NCBI GenBank assembly: GCA_013400155.1
Contig: VXBM01000563.1
Location: 114,817 to 178,816 of the forward strand
Length of the DNA: 64,000 nt
From: Helopsaltes ochotensis
Lineage: Eukaryota; Chordata; Aves; Passeriformes; Locustellidae
Direction: 5' to 3'
The notes below the pieces were generated by a model, which was not told the origin of the DNA, searched no databases, and saw only the letters and a program-made list of their open reading frames with translations. Positions 36,667 to 48,900 of this stretch are shown here, one piece after another (position 1 is the stretch's first letter; the number at the start of each line of letters is the position of its first letter). Both the position numbers and the translations under genes were made by a program.

Positions 36667-37725
36667 ATTCTGAAGTGCTTTCGTTGAAAAGAAGATAAAA
36701 TTGCACACAGTTTGCTAGAGTACCTCTCCAAAGCCCGTGTTGGGTGTCACACAACAGACCTCATCGTCCCTGGGGCAGGCCCATGACCGGCTGCCCTGGG
36801 GGCTGCTGCTGCTGCCCAAGTGATGAACGGCATCCCTGCAGTCCTTGGGCACGCACTCTGATCCATCACGAGGGCGGAGGATGGCCTGCAATTTCCTAAG
36901 GTAGCCTTATTATATTGATGTCCCCAGACATTGCAGTTGGCACCTAACCCTGGGTACAGCCAGGAGCTCTTCTCTCAGCTGTGTTTACCTGCTCCTGCAG
37001 CAGCTCAAGGACTGGCCAAGCTGAGCTCGGGAGCAGCTGGCACAGAAACACCTCCTGCCCAGCAGCTTCCTGGGAGAGGAGGGAAGAGTGCAGACAAATA
37101 AATGGACTTGGGGGTTAGCAAGAGAGCATGGTTTTCTCAAGTGCATTTTCTATGCTGGCTGCCACAAAGAAGCCACTTCCTAGCTTGAAGGGGTAAAGGA
37201 AGAAACATTGAAGCATCTGGAATGAAACCGTTGGACTCTGGTAATCCGAGGAGATGGGTGCAGTGTGCCATTGTGTCCCAGCCCCTAGGACAGCACCGCC
37301 CATCAGCAGTGCCTTCCTTGCACAGTAGTTCCACTTACACACAGGAGGGCATCTCACAGGTAAACACATCCAAAGCCATTAGGGTTTTGTGGGTTCAAAT
37401 CAGTGTTGTGGTTTCCACCTGTGCACTTACACAGAGCCCGGGCTGACAGGAGGAATCCCTTGGCTGTGCCTGTATTGACAGGCACCCTGCAGTGCCCAGA
37501 CCACGTGCTGGACCATGTGTGGAGCTGGCTGTGGCTGTGGCATTGAGCTCCCGAGGCCTGTGAGTGACAGTATTGGGCACATCTGTGCTGGTACACTGAA
37601 CAGTGCCAGGGAAGGTACCCAGGGACCGCACCTGCATCATTTCTGATGGATGGCCCAAAGCATGGCCAATATCTGCAAGTCTGCTTCTAAGGATGGTGGG
37701 GAGGAAGAGGATAGGATCTGTCTGG

Positions 37726-37757
37726 TCCTCTCTCTCCCTCCCCCCCTCTCTCTCTCC
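37726..37757. repeat. CT-rich simple repeat
   Basis: A pure pyrimidine run of alternating CT with a C7 stretch in the middle. Confidence 0.9.
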
Positions 37758-38898
37758 AGCTGCCATAGTGAGTGAAGAGTCTGAAATGGCAGAGGTCTGT
37801 CGTTAGTAAAGGGCTGGCATGCAGCCCTAACTGCAAAAGGTTGCAGATCATGTGAGGTACCAACAAGGTCTTCCAAGAACTACGTGCAGTTTGTCACAAA
37901 AGCTGGCATTTCTGGCTGCAGCCAAGGACTGGTTTCTGAATTTCCATGTCTGCATACAGCTTCCAACACCTTTAACGCAAAACTGCAGTGCTCAGTTGTA
38001 AAAAGCTGTCTGTACTTTGTGTGTCTGCTATTTCTTCATACTGCTGCTAGCAAATCTTCTTGTGAAAGAAGCTGTGGGTATAAGCATGGTCCTTGCAGAT
38101 GTTAACCAAAGGCACAGCTGCTCCCTAGCCAGCCAGATGTGGCTTTTTGCAGTGTAACTCTGAATGTGAATCATGTAGATAATGGCATAATGTATGTGGG
38201 ACTCATCTCCAGACTACATGGAAGGGCTTCTCTCTATCAGTAAATTACACTACAGTTATCTCACTTCCAACAAAATGCCAGTGACTGGATGTCTCAGGAT
38301 CAGTTCTCTGCATCACATGCACAGGATCCTCCATGATCCTTGGTGTTAATACAGTGAAAAGAGGAGTAACTGAACACCAGGCACTGTTCTGTCTGCACAC
38401 TGTTGTCTGTGGGAGCTCATGCTCTGGGTCAGACCACAGGCAAACAGGAGCACTGCATCCCCTACAGCTCCATCCACAATCCCCTTGTCTCTGGAGCCCT
38501 CTGTTGAATCTCCTGTCTCCTGCCTCCTGTATGGGCTGTCTGGATATGTGCTATTGTTTGAGAATTATTTGAGCACTTACTATGTTGGAAAGGTTAATTA
38601 ATTAGGTTTTTTTAAAAGTAGGGAAAAAGAAAAGTGCTGTGTAAGTGTTCCTAAGTACTATCATGTATTGTAGAACAATGGTTCACAACCTCAGGTATTT
38701 TCCAGGTATTTCTTTGCAGCTTTAACTTCCTATCTTGGTACCACACAAGTTTCAATTACCAGTACTAGTTCAATAGACCATGAATCAAATGATAATTCTC
38801 AAAACAAGTAAATTCTAAAGACTAGGCATGTTTTGCCTTTATAAAACTATGTATAATTTAATATATCATTTGTTATATAACATGTAAGACATTACAAA

Positions 38899-38933
38899 CA
38901 GGTATACATGTGTGTATGTATATATGTCTGCAT
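38899..38933. repeat. alternating purine-pyrimidine TG/TA stretch
   Basis: GGTATACATGTGTGTATGTA followed by TATATGTCTGCATGCAT: a degenerate dinucleotide microsatellite. Confidence 0.75.
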
Positions 38934-41900
38934 GCATAGGGACAATATGATAAATAGAAACTATTCACAGATGATGCTGTGATAATATGCCCCCGAGAAA
39001 AAACCTGCAGGTCCCTTTAAGTTCACAATGTCTGTGTTTCTGACACTGCCTTAGTATCAGTGATTCATAGCAAATACAAGATTGTGTAGTAAATTATACA
39101 CATTAAAATTGGTTACCATCAGAGTTTGCTATCAAAGGCTCTCCTGGATTTAGCTCAAAATTATTTCAAGAACTGTGAAGATATACAAGTACTGCTGAAG
39201 GGTTCTCTATCAGCACAGTGACAAGGTGACCTTATGAAGATCCAGTCAGAAACTGGTAAGGAAAGGGTTTTAATTTCCTCTGTCACACTGTGATACAAAT
39301 GGCATCTTTTCACAGTACAGTGTATTTGTGTGCCATATGCAAATACAGGAGAAGCGACAGTGGAGGAAAGTGTAAAATGCTCAGAACCAAGTCACATTTA
39401 TGTCTCAGGGAGTTTTGCTGATTTAATGGATAAGAAAAAATACTGCAAGGACATTCTTATTGAGCAAGAATCAATGAAAGGTTAAAAAAATTAATTCTGA
39501 AAATAATGAGTGGTTCTGCAGCCATGTAATTAGCAGGTATTTTCAGTTTTTCCTCAGAAAGAATGCCAGGCAGCGTTCATGTGATTGACAAGGACGATGC
39601 TGGTGTGAATGACGTATGGATCTGTATAGGCAGGACTGAAAGATATGAAAAGAAAGGGTTTGTGATGGGTGTGGAGACTGGCAGCTGAAGGGCTGTGGGA
39701 GAGGGAGGTCAGGGACTAGAAAGTAATGAAAATACAAAATTAAAATAGTGTAAGGTAAACTTGTTTGGTGGCCCGTGTTCAGAGGAGGGAAGCTCCTGCT
39801 ATCCAAGGGAGTCTCTGTTTTGACTCAAGAGAAATGTTCTGTCTTTTCTCTCACCTCTGTGGCTGCAAGAATAGGGAACTGCAGAACTACTGTTGGCTGG
39901 CTGAGAACCAGCCTGCAACCAGCCTTACATGCTCTAGCTTAGGGCAGCTGAGTCTTCAGACCACTGGTGGCTTGACACAGTAGAGTGACTTGCAGAGCCA
40001 AAACCCAGTGATGCTGGCAGACTGGTGATCCTTTGGTGGGATCTGCACCAGGGAATACAACTGACTTATGTTCCAGTACTTGGATAACCAGCAATTGCAA
40101 CCCAGAAACATGAGGTGTCAGGCACATGAGGTCCTGGGACCACCCACAGAAGTCAGGTTCATAAAGAATGAGTCATTAGGGCAAATTGTAACAATATCAG
40201 TAGCTCAAAATACAGAACTTGGTAAAAATGTCATTAGTGTGGCTTACACTGAAGCCAATAGATCCAGCAGAATGCCATAAATCTTCTCTGAAAGTACCCA
40301 GAGAATTGCAGCGTTGCTTTTGGCAGCATGACCACGCTGTGACTCCAAAGCCCCACCTGCTGAACCCCCACTGTATAGAGCTTTCCCAACTGCCAACTTC
40401 ATCAAATATTGTTTTATCTACTTGCAGCTCCTGGGCTTTTTCAATGGGTTTAGCAATATCAGGATGATATTTTTAAAATGTCATTGCTAATACATTTTAA
40501 CTACCTGCTGACAAAGATTTAGCATTATTATAAAACCTGAAACCTATCTTCAGTGTAGCAAAGTGAGGATGACGGCATTACTTTTGGAAAGGACATCAGC
40601 TTCATTTCCAATTTTATGTCAAAAATGCATCTATATGTAGAGTTTATGTCATAGCTGATTGCAGGCACATTTAGATGTCAAATTGCTCATTTGCCAGACA
40701 AAACAAAATGGGCATCTAAGTACAATAAAATGAGCATGCAATTATATATGCCAGCAAAAATGACACCTGTCGATGTTGTCAAGTGCAAACATCTAAGAAC
40801 ACTTGAAATCATCTCCAAGCATGTGAAGTTTGAAAAAAGTAGGACATGAATATCTACTGTGAGTATAAAGCACATCCTGCTTCTCTTGGAGAAATATCCA
40901 CTCAGTAATCTTGAATCCTGATTTTCACATTTCTGGATCTTAGTCTTTTAAGCTTTAAACAAGATAAATAAAATCTTAAGATGGTCCTACTTTGTGTTAA
41001 TTTCCAACACTGCTCTTATTGTTTGGGGTTTTTTTCTTCTTTTTTTCTTCCTTTCCTCTCTCTCTCAAATGATAAACGCTGCCTGGCTGATTCCTCCCAG
41101 TCTTTATTCAGGGAAGGTTCACACAAGTGGTTAGCCTTTTGTGAGTACAGTTTAACCTTATTGCCAATGAATCCCACACCTTGGGCCTCTATGTCAAGAG
41201 CCTCTGATCACAAGGAGTCTCAGTGAGGTCTCTGCCAACACTCCTTTTTCCATGGAGCTACCATGAGTCATGAATGGGTCAGCAGCTGAGGACGTAAAAT
41301 AATTTAAAATGAGGGTGACAATTAAAAATTAGAAAGTGATCTAGTGGAACACAAAAATAACTCTCTTGCACCTGAGAGCTAGGCAATAGCCCACCATTCC
41401 CCTCAGGTGTCTCGGGGAGCTGCCCATGGCACACTGTTGCATTGCGCACTGTGATCACTTTCTTCCAGTAAAGGAAGCCTGGACACGGCTCATTTTGAAA
41501 ATGTAACCCACTGGTGCCACTGTGTCGGGACCAGAGCATTGACAAGGCTGACATGAGGCACTATTTTTGCAGAAGAATTACCTATTCCTTAAAGCATGAC
41601 AAAACCCTGCCAGCTCAAAGACTGTGTCCATATTCAGAAAGATTAGCAAAGCAACCCTTTCCTCACCACCATAAGAACCACCAAACTTCAAATGGTTCCA
41701 GGGCATTTTTTTTTTTTTTTTAGCATCAGGAATGTATAGTGCAGCAACTGTCAGTATGATCTGCTGGGGCTCTCCACTCTTTCAGTTTGGCTGTCAGCTC
41801 TTCAGGGAAGGGAGGATGAGACAAGACTCTTCAGAAGCTGCACTTGGGGCTCTTTAAGGCTTTTAGAGGACTCTCGCAGCCTGTGTTCTTGGCTGAATGC

Positions 41901-43019
41901 CCGCAGAGGACACAGGAGAAGGCAGCTGTCCATGAGCCCTTTCCTGCCCATGACTCTGCCCCTACCCCAGCAGCACCATGTGCCCCTGCTTATCCTGATG
42001 CTGGGGATGAGGGGCTCCCTCCACAAGGAGACTCCAGCAGGGGCTGCCAGACACAGAGCAAATTCTCACTTGCCATTGCTGTTCTCTGTAATGCTGCCAT
42101 GGCAAATCATGGAACAAAAAGACATACTCCCCCATCTCCATTTTGATAAAGCTGTCTCCTCCTCCAACAACCATAAAGAACAGCAGTTGGGAAAGAAACC
42201 ATTGTGTTTCTTTATTGTACTTCCTTAAACAACTTCAAAGTTCTCCCAGGATTACACAGTAACTACAACTATTAATATTGCATTCCTGAGTGTGCCCCTA
42301 AGTGTGTCTCAGCCATGTTCCTGAGATGCATTAGATTGCATTACTCTTCTGGGGCAGTCTTGTCACTCTCCAAAGCTCTTTGATCCATCACCGTGCATGG
42401 CCTTTGTAATGATAATTCAGTAAGAGTCTGATACTTAATAATGCAATTTGGAACTTCCCCTTTGTGTGTGATGTGCCTTTTGTGTGCTGATATGAAATGG
42501 CACCATTTCAAAATAAAATCGTGCTCTTGATATTTCAGATACTGCAGATAAGTGTAAGCACTATTGCCTGTTTATAGCTTTATTTTCTGTATTTAATGTG
42601 ATACTTCTGGGTTGGTTGTTCAGAGACCGATATTCTCTGATGAAGCCTGGAGGAGTTGCTAGAGAAGAAGCAGTAGGTTTTTGTACCTGCCATCTACCAG
42701 TGCCCCTTGGCCCTGACCTCTTGCATCCAATTTATAGAGCAAAAAGCAAGGGAAGCTGCCAGGTCTGTTTGGGGCCATGCCTTTTCATTATGATGACTAG
42801 ACTGGGACTGACTATTTTTCTCCAACTTGGCTACTGACATGGAGGAGATTTTCAAAACTAAGAAATTAAACCGAAGCAAAATTGCTCCCAGAAATACCAT
42901 TTTCTGACTAACCTGTTGGTTGGCTTTTAAGCTGTTGAAATCAAAAGGTGAGGTGGACTGTGTATTGCTGCCAGACCAACAGGTTATCAAATAACCCCTC
43001 TGAAAAACTTTCTTCTGTT

Positions 43020-43351
43020 ATGGAAAGTGGAGAACAAGGAAGCTGGAGAAGGATCTGGAGCACAAGTCATATGAGGAACAGCTGAGGGAGCTGAGGGTAT
43101 TTAGCCTGGACAAAAGGAGGCTCAGGGGTGACTTCACTCTCTACAACTGCCTGAAAGGAGGCTGTAGCTAGATCAGTCTCCTCTCCCAGACAAACAGCAA
43201 CAGGAGGAAGGCATGGCTACAAGCTGTGCCTGTTGAGATTGAGGTTGGACATTTGGAGGAATTTCTTCACAGAAAGGGTGATTAGACACTGGAATGTGCT
43301 GCCCAGGGAGGTGGTGGAGTCAGGGTCCCTGGAGTTGTTTAAGGGAAGCCA
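43020..43351 (+). mobile_element. CR1 LINE fragment lacking its 3' end
   Basis: Sense CR1 3' region: AGCTGGAGAAGGATCTGGAG, GGGTATTTAGCCTGGACAAA, GAGGTTGGACATTTGGAGG, ATTTCTTCACAGAAAGGGTG, CTGCCCAGGGAGGTGGTGG. It breaks off after GGAGTTGTTTAAG. The final 120 or so bases and the ATTCTGTG tail are missing, unlike an ordinary 5'-truncated insertion. Confidence 0.88.
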
Positions 43352-45197
43352 TAATACAAAGTTCTGCATGTGTTCTGCAGAAGCACTTCTTACAGAGGAA
43401 TGTTTGGGTGGCTCCCTGGGCTTTGTCCATTCTTGTGCCTGTTTTTGCAAGTTCCTCTCTGGCTGATTGGCACAGCACATGATCTGACCCTTGCTAGTGC
43501 CATTAGTTACCCTTGTATAACGTACAAGAGTAATTTTTTGTCGTTCAATTTCAAGTTGATATGAATTACAGTCTACTAGAATGGTGTTTTAAACATGAAA
43601 TAGAGACTAAGGTTACATGCCAGAAATTTATCATAAATATGAGTGAGAATGTCTGAGTGTAGAAAAACAGCTGGGATAAGGAATTTTCTGGTCCAAAAGA
43701 AACATAACTTGACATAGTCTTACTTCTTCTGGCTTCTGAAACAAAAGGACACAATACCTAGAACTGTACCCAAATTTTGTCTTTGAACTCTTGAAAACTC
43801 TCCAAGAAAGTAGTAACGTACAGGCAGTGTGAGCAGGGATGCCAGGGCCTGCTCCTGGATAATCTGAATGTTGAGGATCAATTTCACGGTGGGTGCACAT
43901 AGCAAGTCTGCATGTGAGTTTGGAGTACCTGCAATGGGCACTTGGGCCTCAAGGGCTCACACCTAAAAGTGCCACGCTGGGGAAGGCTGGGTCTGCTGGT
44001 CCCAGCTGCTGGGCAGCCTGAGCATCCCAGGCTACCTTGTGGAAGGATCTTTCCAGAAACTAGGGAAATGTGGGATATACATAGAGAAAGGCTCCTTCTA
44101 CTCCATCAAATGACGCATTTGCAGACAAAATGCAATATAATTAAAGTGTGAAGTCAAATCTCACTGCTCAAGAATGCTTAAGGAAGGCAGACTGAAGTGG
44201 TCATATCAAAATGTTTAACAAGCTGCACATCCCTTCAGAACAGGACAGCTGCAGCCCCACTGTGAGATCAGAGACAGGAATGACTCTAATAGCATATTTA
44301 TAATCCAATAGTACACATACAGTCATTACTGAAGTTAACTGCTGGAAAGGATTAACTACCATCTGGCTGATAAAATGAATTCTTACTTTTCAAATACCTT
44401 ACAAATTTCCACTGCACTGGACAGCTGTTTGGAACATTTCAGCAAAACCGGGAGCATAGTTAAATAAAGGAAATGCAGAAGGAGTTAAATTTAAATTTCT
44501 AGTACTGTAGAAAACTGTGCAATTGCAAATTAACACATAACTAAATTCTCTCAAGTGAAAAATGTTCATGTTTTGTGTGGAGAGGAAAAAAACCCAAACC
44601 AGTGTGGAAGCCAAGGGAAGTCCTAATTTTTAATCTAATTTGCCTCCCAAAGTGTATCAAGTAATTTGTAATTTATTTGAAACTGATGTGCATGCCAGTT
44701 TACTAATACTGTCAAGTGGAAAACAGGGATAGACATGCAGACTGCAAGACATGCCTACATTCAGGTATCTTAGGTATCTGTATCTCTTGTTTGCTGAAGA
44801 GATACAAAAAACAAGGTACAGTGAAGCTCATAAACTGCTCCAGAATTCACTCGTGCTTTGTCTGAAAGGATTTACAATTAAGTACGAGACAAGTCACTGA
44901 AAGTTACTAAGAAAAAAGAAAGAAATTAAGAAAAAAAAATACAGAGGGAAGTAAGAGTGTGTGTGTTTGAGGTTAGGAATTCATCAGCCTGACGGAGGTG
45001 AAGCTGCTGCAGTCCCATGGCCTCGGGCCCAGCTGAAAGGAAGACTTGAGTGTGCAAGGTGTGCACCTGCAGTGGGAACACACACTCCAGCCAGATATTC
45101 CTGTGCGTGTGTCCCCCCGCACTTGGATCAGTGTCCCCCCTCGACACTCGGATCAGTCTGGCCCCTTGGAGCCACTGCTCTTCCAGCTGCACTTACA
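43352..45197. other. intergenic, no gene seen
   Basis: AT-rich DNA between two CR1 pieces, GC-richer after about 44980. A + strand frame of 169 codons (44961-45470) runs into the antisense CR1 and is not considered a gene. Confidence 0.55.
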
Positions 45198-45366
45198 CAT
45201 AGAGTGGGTTGGGTTGGGAGGGACCTCAAAGATCATCTCCTTCCAAAGCCCTGCCATGGGCAGAGGCACGCACTTTCCACTAGACCAGGTTGTTCAAAAA
45301 CCCATCATGTGGTCTTGAACACTGCCAGGGATGGGGCAGCCACAGCTTCTCTGGACAACCTGTCTT
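45198..45366 (-). mobile_element. CR1 LINE 3' fragment (antisense)
   Basis: Antisense CR1 3' sequence (GGGAGGGACCTCAAAGATCA, CCCTGCCATGGGCAGAGGC, TTTCCACTAGACCAGGTTG, CCACAGCTTCTCTGGACAA). It lies just upstream of the GTPBP4 CpG island. Confidence 0.88.
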
Positions 45367-45762
45367 CCCAAGATGTTCTTCCAGGTATCCGAGGGTTTAC
45401 CCAGAGCTGTTCCTGGAGACCCATCTGGTGGGTGCCTCTTCTGGACCACAGCACTGATTGCCTGCTATGACAGCCTGGGGAGGAGGCCCCTCGGGGGCCC
45501 CTTGGCCCCGGTAAGGTTTTCGGGGCCCCTTTCCCCATCCTTATTCTCAGCTCCTTCGTGCTAATGGAAATCAGCCTTTACTCATCGGTCAACAGGGTGA
45601 GGGTGTATTGTGCCGCGTCGGCCCTACGGGGCACAAGCCATGTCTGCTCCGAATCATCACATCAGGGAGCCATTGCTAGAACCCTGCTCGCAGCCAGGTG
45701 CTTCTCTGGCAATTCCCAGATTCAACCCCAAGCGCCCGCCTGCTTCCCTTCCGTCTTCCCGG

Positions 45763-45810
45763 TCTCCCTCTCCCCCTGTCTCCCCCCCTCTCTCTCCCCC
45801 TCCCTCTCCC
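45763..45810. repeat. polypyrimidine tract in GTPBP4 promoter
   Basis: About 48 bp of C and T interrupted by a single G (TCTCCCTCTCCCCCTGTCTC and onward), 85-130 bp upstream of the GTPBP4 start codon. Confidence 0.85.
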
Positions 45811-45834
45811 GCCTTCCCGGGCGGGGCGCGGAGC

Positions 45835-45844
45835 TCTCGCGAGA
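45835..45844. promoter_or_regulatory. TCTCGCGAGA element
   Basis: A perfect 10-bp palindrome 51 bp before the GTPBP4 ATG. This motif is known in vertebrates as a strong CpG-island promoter element bound by BANP. Its location in a TATA-less promoter of a housekeeping gene is typical. Confidence 0.75.
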
Positions 45845-45894
45845 GCCCCGTCCCCGCTCCCTTTCCGGCGCGTGGCGCGGTGGTGGCGGCAGCT

Positions 45895-45942
45895 ATGGCG
45901 CTCTACAACTTCAAGAAGATCACGGTGGTTCCGACTGCCAAG
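45895..45942 (+). CDS. GTPBP4: GTPBP4 coding exon 1
   Basis: Sixteen codons ([16 protein letters not shown]) ending at AAG|GTACGG, phase 0. Lies inside the CpG island; the following intron is 661 bp. Confidence 0.95.
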
Positions 45943-48900
45943 GTACGGCCGCGCTCCCCCGTTCCTGCCCCGGCCCGTGCCCCTGCCCTCAGTGCCCTCC
46001 GCACCGGGCCGTCCCTCCTGTCCCTCCCGACCGCGGCTTCCGAGGACCGCGCTTGCCCTCCTGCCCCTTCCGCGGTGCCGGCGTGGTGTCGGCCTTCGCC
46101 TGCTCCCCCTCCCGCTGGAGCCGTGCGCCCGCCCTGAGCTGGTGCTGCTGCTCCCGGCGGCCCGTACCATGTACAGTGGCGGGGGGGTCCTGTCAGAGAG
46201 GCTCCTGAGCAGGGATCCTCAGGCCGCGCTTCTCCCTGCCGGGGAGGGTATCGGGGTGGCCCCCACAAACTCCCTCCTGTTTTCCAAACCTTCGTGATGC
46301 CGAAACTCGTCGCAGCGTCTTGCTTCAAAATGAAGTCCTCTGCCGGTCGGAGGAAGGGGTTTTAAATTAAGCACGGTGAGGGGAACTCCCCGCAGGGCTC
46401 GGACTGTCTGGGGCAGCCCGCGCTCCATTGAAATAGAAACAGGGCAGGGGATGTGCAAACTGCTTATTCCTGCCTGCCCTAAAACATACGTGTCAAACTG
46501 TGGATGCACTTAACTCGTCAGCATGCTCCTCCACCGAAATAAAATTGTTGCCTTTACAAGAAGTTGACATTTTGTGTAATTAATCATGTTTCCTCGATTG
46601 CAGGACTTCATAGATTTGACGTTGTCAAAGACTCAGCGAAAGACCCCAACTGTCATTCATAAACATTATCAAATCCATCGGATTCGACATTTTTATATGC
46701 GAAAAGTCAAATACACTCAACAAAATTACCATGACAGACTCACTCAGATCTTAACAGATTTCCCGAAATTAGATGTAAGTGTTTTCTCGTTTGCTGATTT
46801 CTCTGTGTAGACAACTTGGCTGATTTCAAGTAGATTTTACTGTGAGCAGCAGTATTCACAGTACTACAAAAAGCAGTGTGTTCTTGTGAAGAATAGAAGT
46901 TTTAGTTGTGCCCCTGGATGGTCATTAAAGGCTGAATTTAATAAGCTTTTAGCTGCTCAGATATGTTTTCCAGAAGCTGCTTTTAAATAAAGACAAAATG
47001 TGGGGGTTTTAAAGTATGTTGTGTCTGCCTATTTCGTCTTTCTGTGTGCATATGGAAATTGTGCTTATGGTTCGTTTTCCCTAGGAAATACAGTATATCG
47101 TTATTGCTTTCCATCTTCAGGAGTTAATTTGACAACATAAATGTCCTTGGCCCCATAAAGGGTCGTGTTAGAAACACAGTATTAACATCCAACAACAGCT
47201 ACTGGATCCATGTGGCCAGTGGGACTTTTTTATGGGCAGTTTTCTGCTCAGACTGAAATTATTCACTTATCAAATTGTTTTTCTTGATAATGTCGTATCC
47301 AGTGAATGTTGCTCCAGAATTCCCCAAAATATCTTCTGGGCATTTTTTTAACATCACATGATGAAATTTCTTTGGGTAAATACATAACTAGCTGAAATAC
47401 TCTGCTTAAAAGATTTGTACTGGAGATGCCACTTCCTTGAAAAGGTAAGGATTTATTTGGGCATTAAAAAAACCCTTTTTGTCCAGTCTTGTGTAGAATT
47501 TAATGCAGCACTAGGGGAAAAAAAAAGGAATTAATAGTATTGCTGTGTTTCTGCTATAATGTGGATTTCCTTTTAGTGACAATTTCTGTTGACTTCTTGC
47601 AGTTCTTTACTTAAAAAAAAAGAGACTTTCAAGTTGTAATATGAAGTATTTTAGAAAGTAAAAGATCAAATGGAAACTGTATGAACAAGCCAAAGATGTG
47701 TTTCCAGAGGAAATTCAGAGCAATTAAGATTCATGCATTTAATGACCAAGCAGATTATTTTTCTTACATAAGACAGTAATGGAAATTGTTTGGCTTCTAG
47801 TAATTTGTGTTGCTGTACTGGAGAAAAAAAACCCAAAAATTAAATTGTGTGCAAGAAACAGTCGTCTTAGAGTGAGAAAATACGAGACTTAATGTTATGC
47901 TTTTGTTTTAGGATATTCATCCTTTTTACGCGGATCTGATGAATATCCTGTATGACAAGGACCACTACAAGTTGGCTTTGGGGCAGATCAACATTGCCAA
48001 GAATCTGATTGACAAGTAAGGGACGTTGATTTCTCTGTTCTTGCCCGTGCCTGGTGGATTGTTGGCTGAGCTCTGCTTTGCTGTGCCCGCAGTGTTGCCA
48101 AGGACTACGTGCGGCTGATGAAGTACGGGGACTCCCTGTACCGCTGCAAGCAGCTCAAACGGGCGGCCCTGGGGCGCATGTGCACCATCATCAAGAGACA
48201 GAAACAAAGCCTGGAGTATTTGGAGCAAGGTTGGTGTTTGATATGGGCTAAAAAAGGGCAGCTGGATTGGATAGGAAGTTTATTATGCTTAGTAGCAGTT
48301 AGAAGAACGCATTTAGTACGGGTTACAGATCCTGGAAACAGGAACAGTTTTAAAATCCCCAAGTAGTTAGTGTTTATTTTTCAACAAAATAGTTTTCTCT
48401 TTGAATCTTTATTAAATTTTATGGTATTACTAACAGCGATAAGACTTTTTTCTTTTTTTTAAAGTCACAGGCATGTTTTTACTTACCATTCTTTTCACTA
48501 ACATATATGTGAAAAATGTTGCTAAAGATTTTGCAGACATTACTCCTTACTTCAGGTTTATTAGTCCTTCAGGTTACATTGTCTGATTTGGTCAAGTCAT
48601 TCTAGCTCGACCAAAGATAGTGGTCTTCATTTCTTAAATATTAATGAAATTTTATTTTTATTGTGGACTTGTGGAGTCTGCAAACTATTACATACTTTCA
48701 TAAATGATCATACTATATCAGAAATGTTACTAAATTTTATGTAAACAATTCAGCATATGTATTGTTATTCCATCTCAGTAAAACTTAAATGATCACAGAT
48801 ACTTAAAAATTCTTCTTAACATTTCAGTGCGACAACATTTGTCTCGTTTGCCAACCATTGATCCCAATACACGAACTCTTCTGCTCTGTGGCTACCCAAA

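Larger units (their letters stand above)
31597..43019. other. long intergenic region, no gene seen
   Basis: About 11.4 kb of AT-rich DNA without recognisable exons, RNA genes or CR1 copies. Small items are listed separately: an NRF1-like site at 36655, a CT-rich tract at 37726, and an alternating TG/TA stretch at about 38899-38933. A T-run lies at about 41706-41721. Confidence 0.55.
45480..46460 (+). promoter_or_regulatory. GTPBP4: GTPBP4 CpG-island promoter
   Basis: A GC- and CpG-rich island covering the region upstream of the GTPBP4 ATG, exon 1 and the first half of intron 1. There is no TATA box. It holds a perfect TCTCGCGAGA palindrome and, between that and the ATG, a CCCTTTCCGG stretch (45860-45868) that reads as both an ETS-type GGAA site on the minus strand and a pyrimidine-rich start like those of ribosome-biogenesis genes. 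TSS position is inferred, not shown. Confidence 0.8.

Noticed and set aside
45558..46328. Several 140-216 codon frames on both strands around GTPBP4 exon 1
   Set aside because: GC-rich CpG-island DNA has few stops in any frame; only the exon 1 frame is supported by homology and splicing.
47358..47395. C-box-like ATGATGA and D-box-like CTGA in GTPBP4 intron 2, as for an intron-hosted C/D snoRNA
   Set aside because: The boxes are about 30 nt apart, too close for a normal C/D snoRNA, and I see no terminal stem or internal C'/D' boxes.
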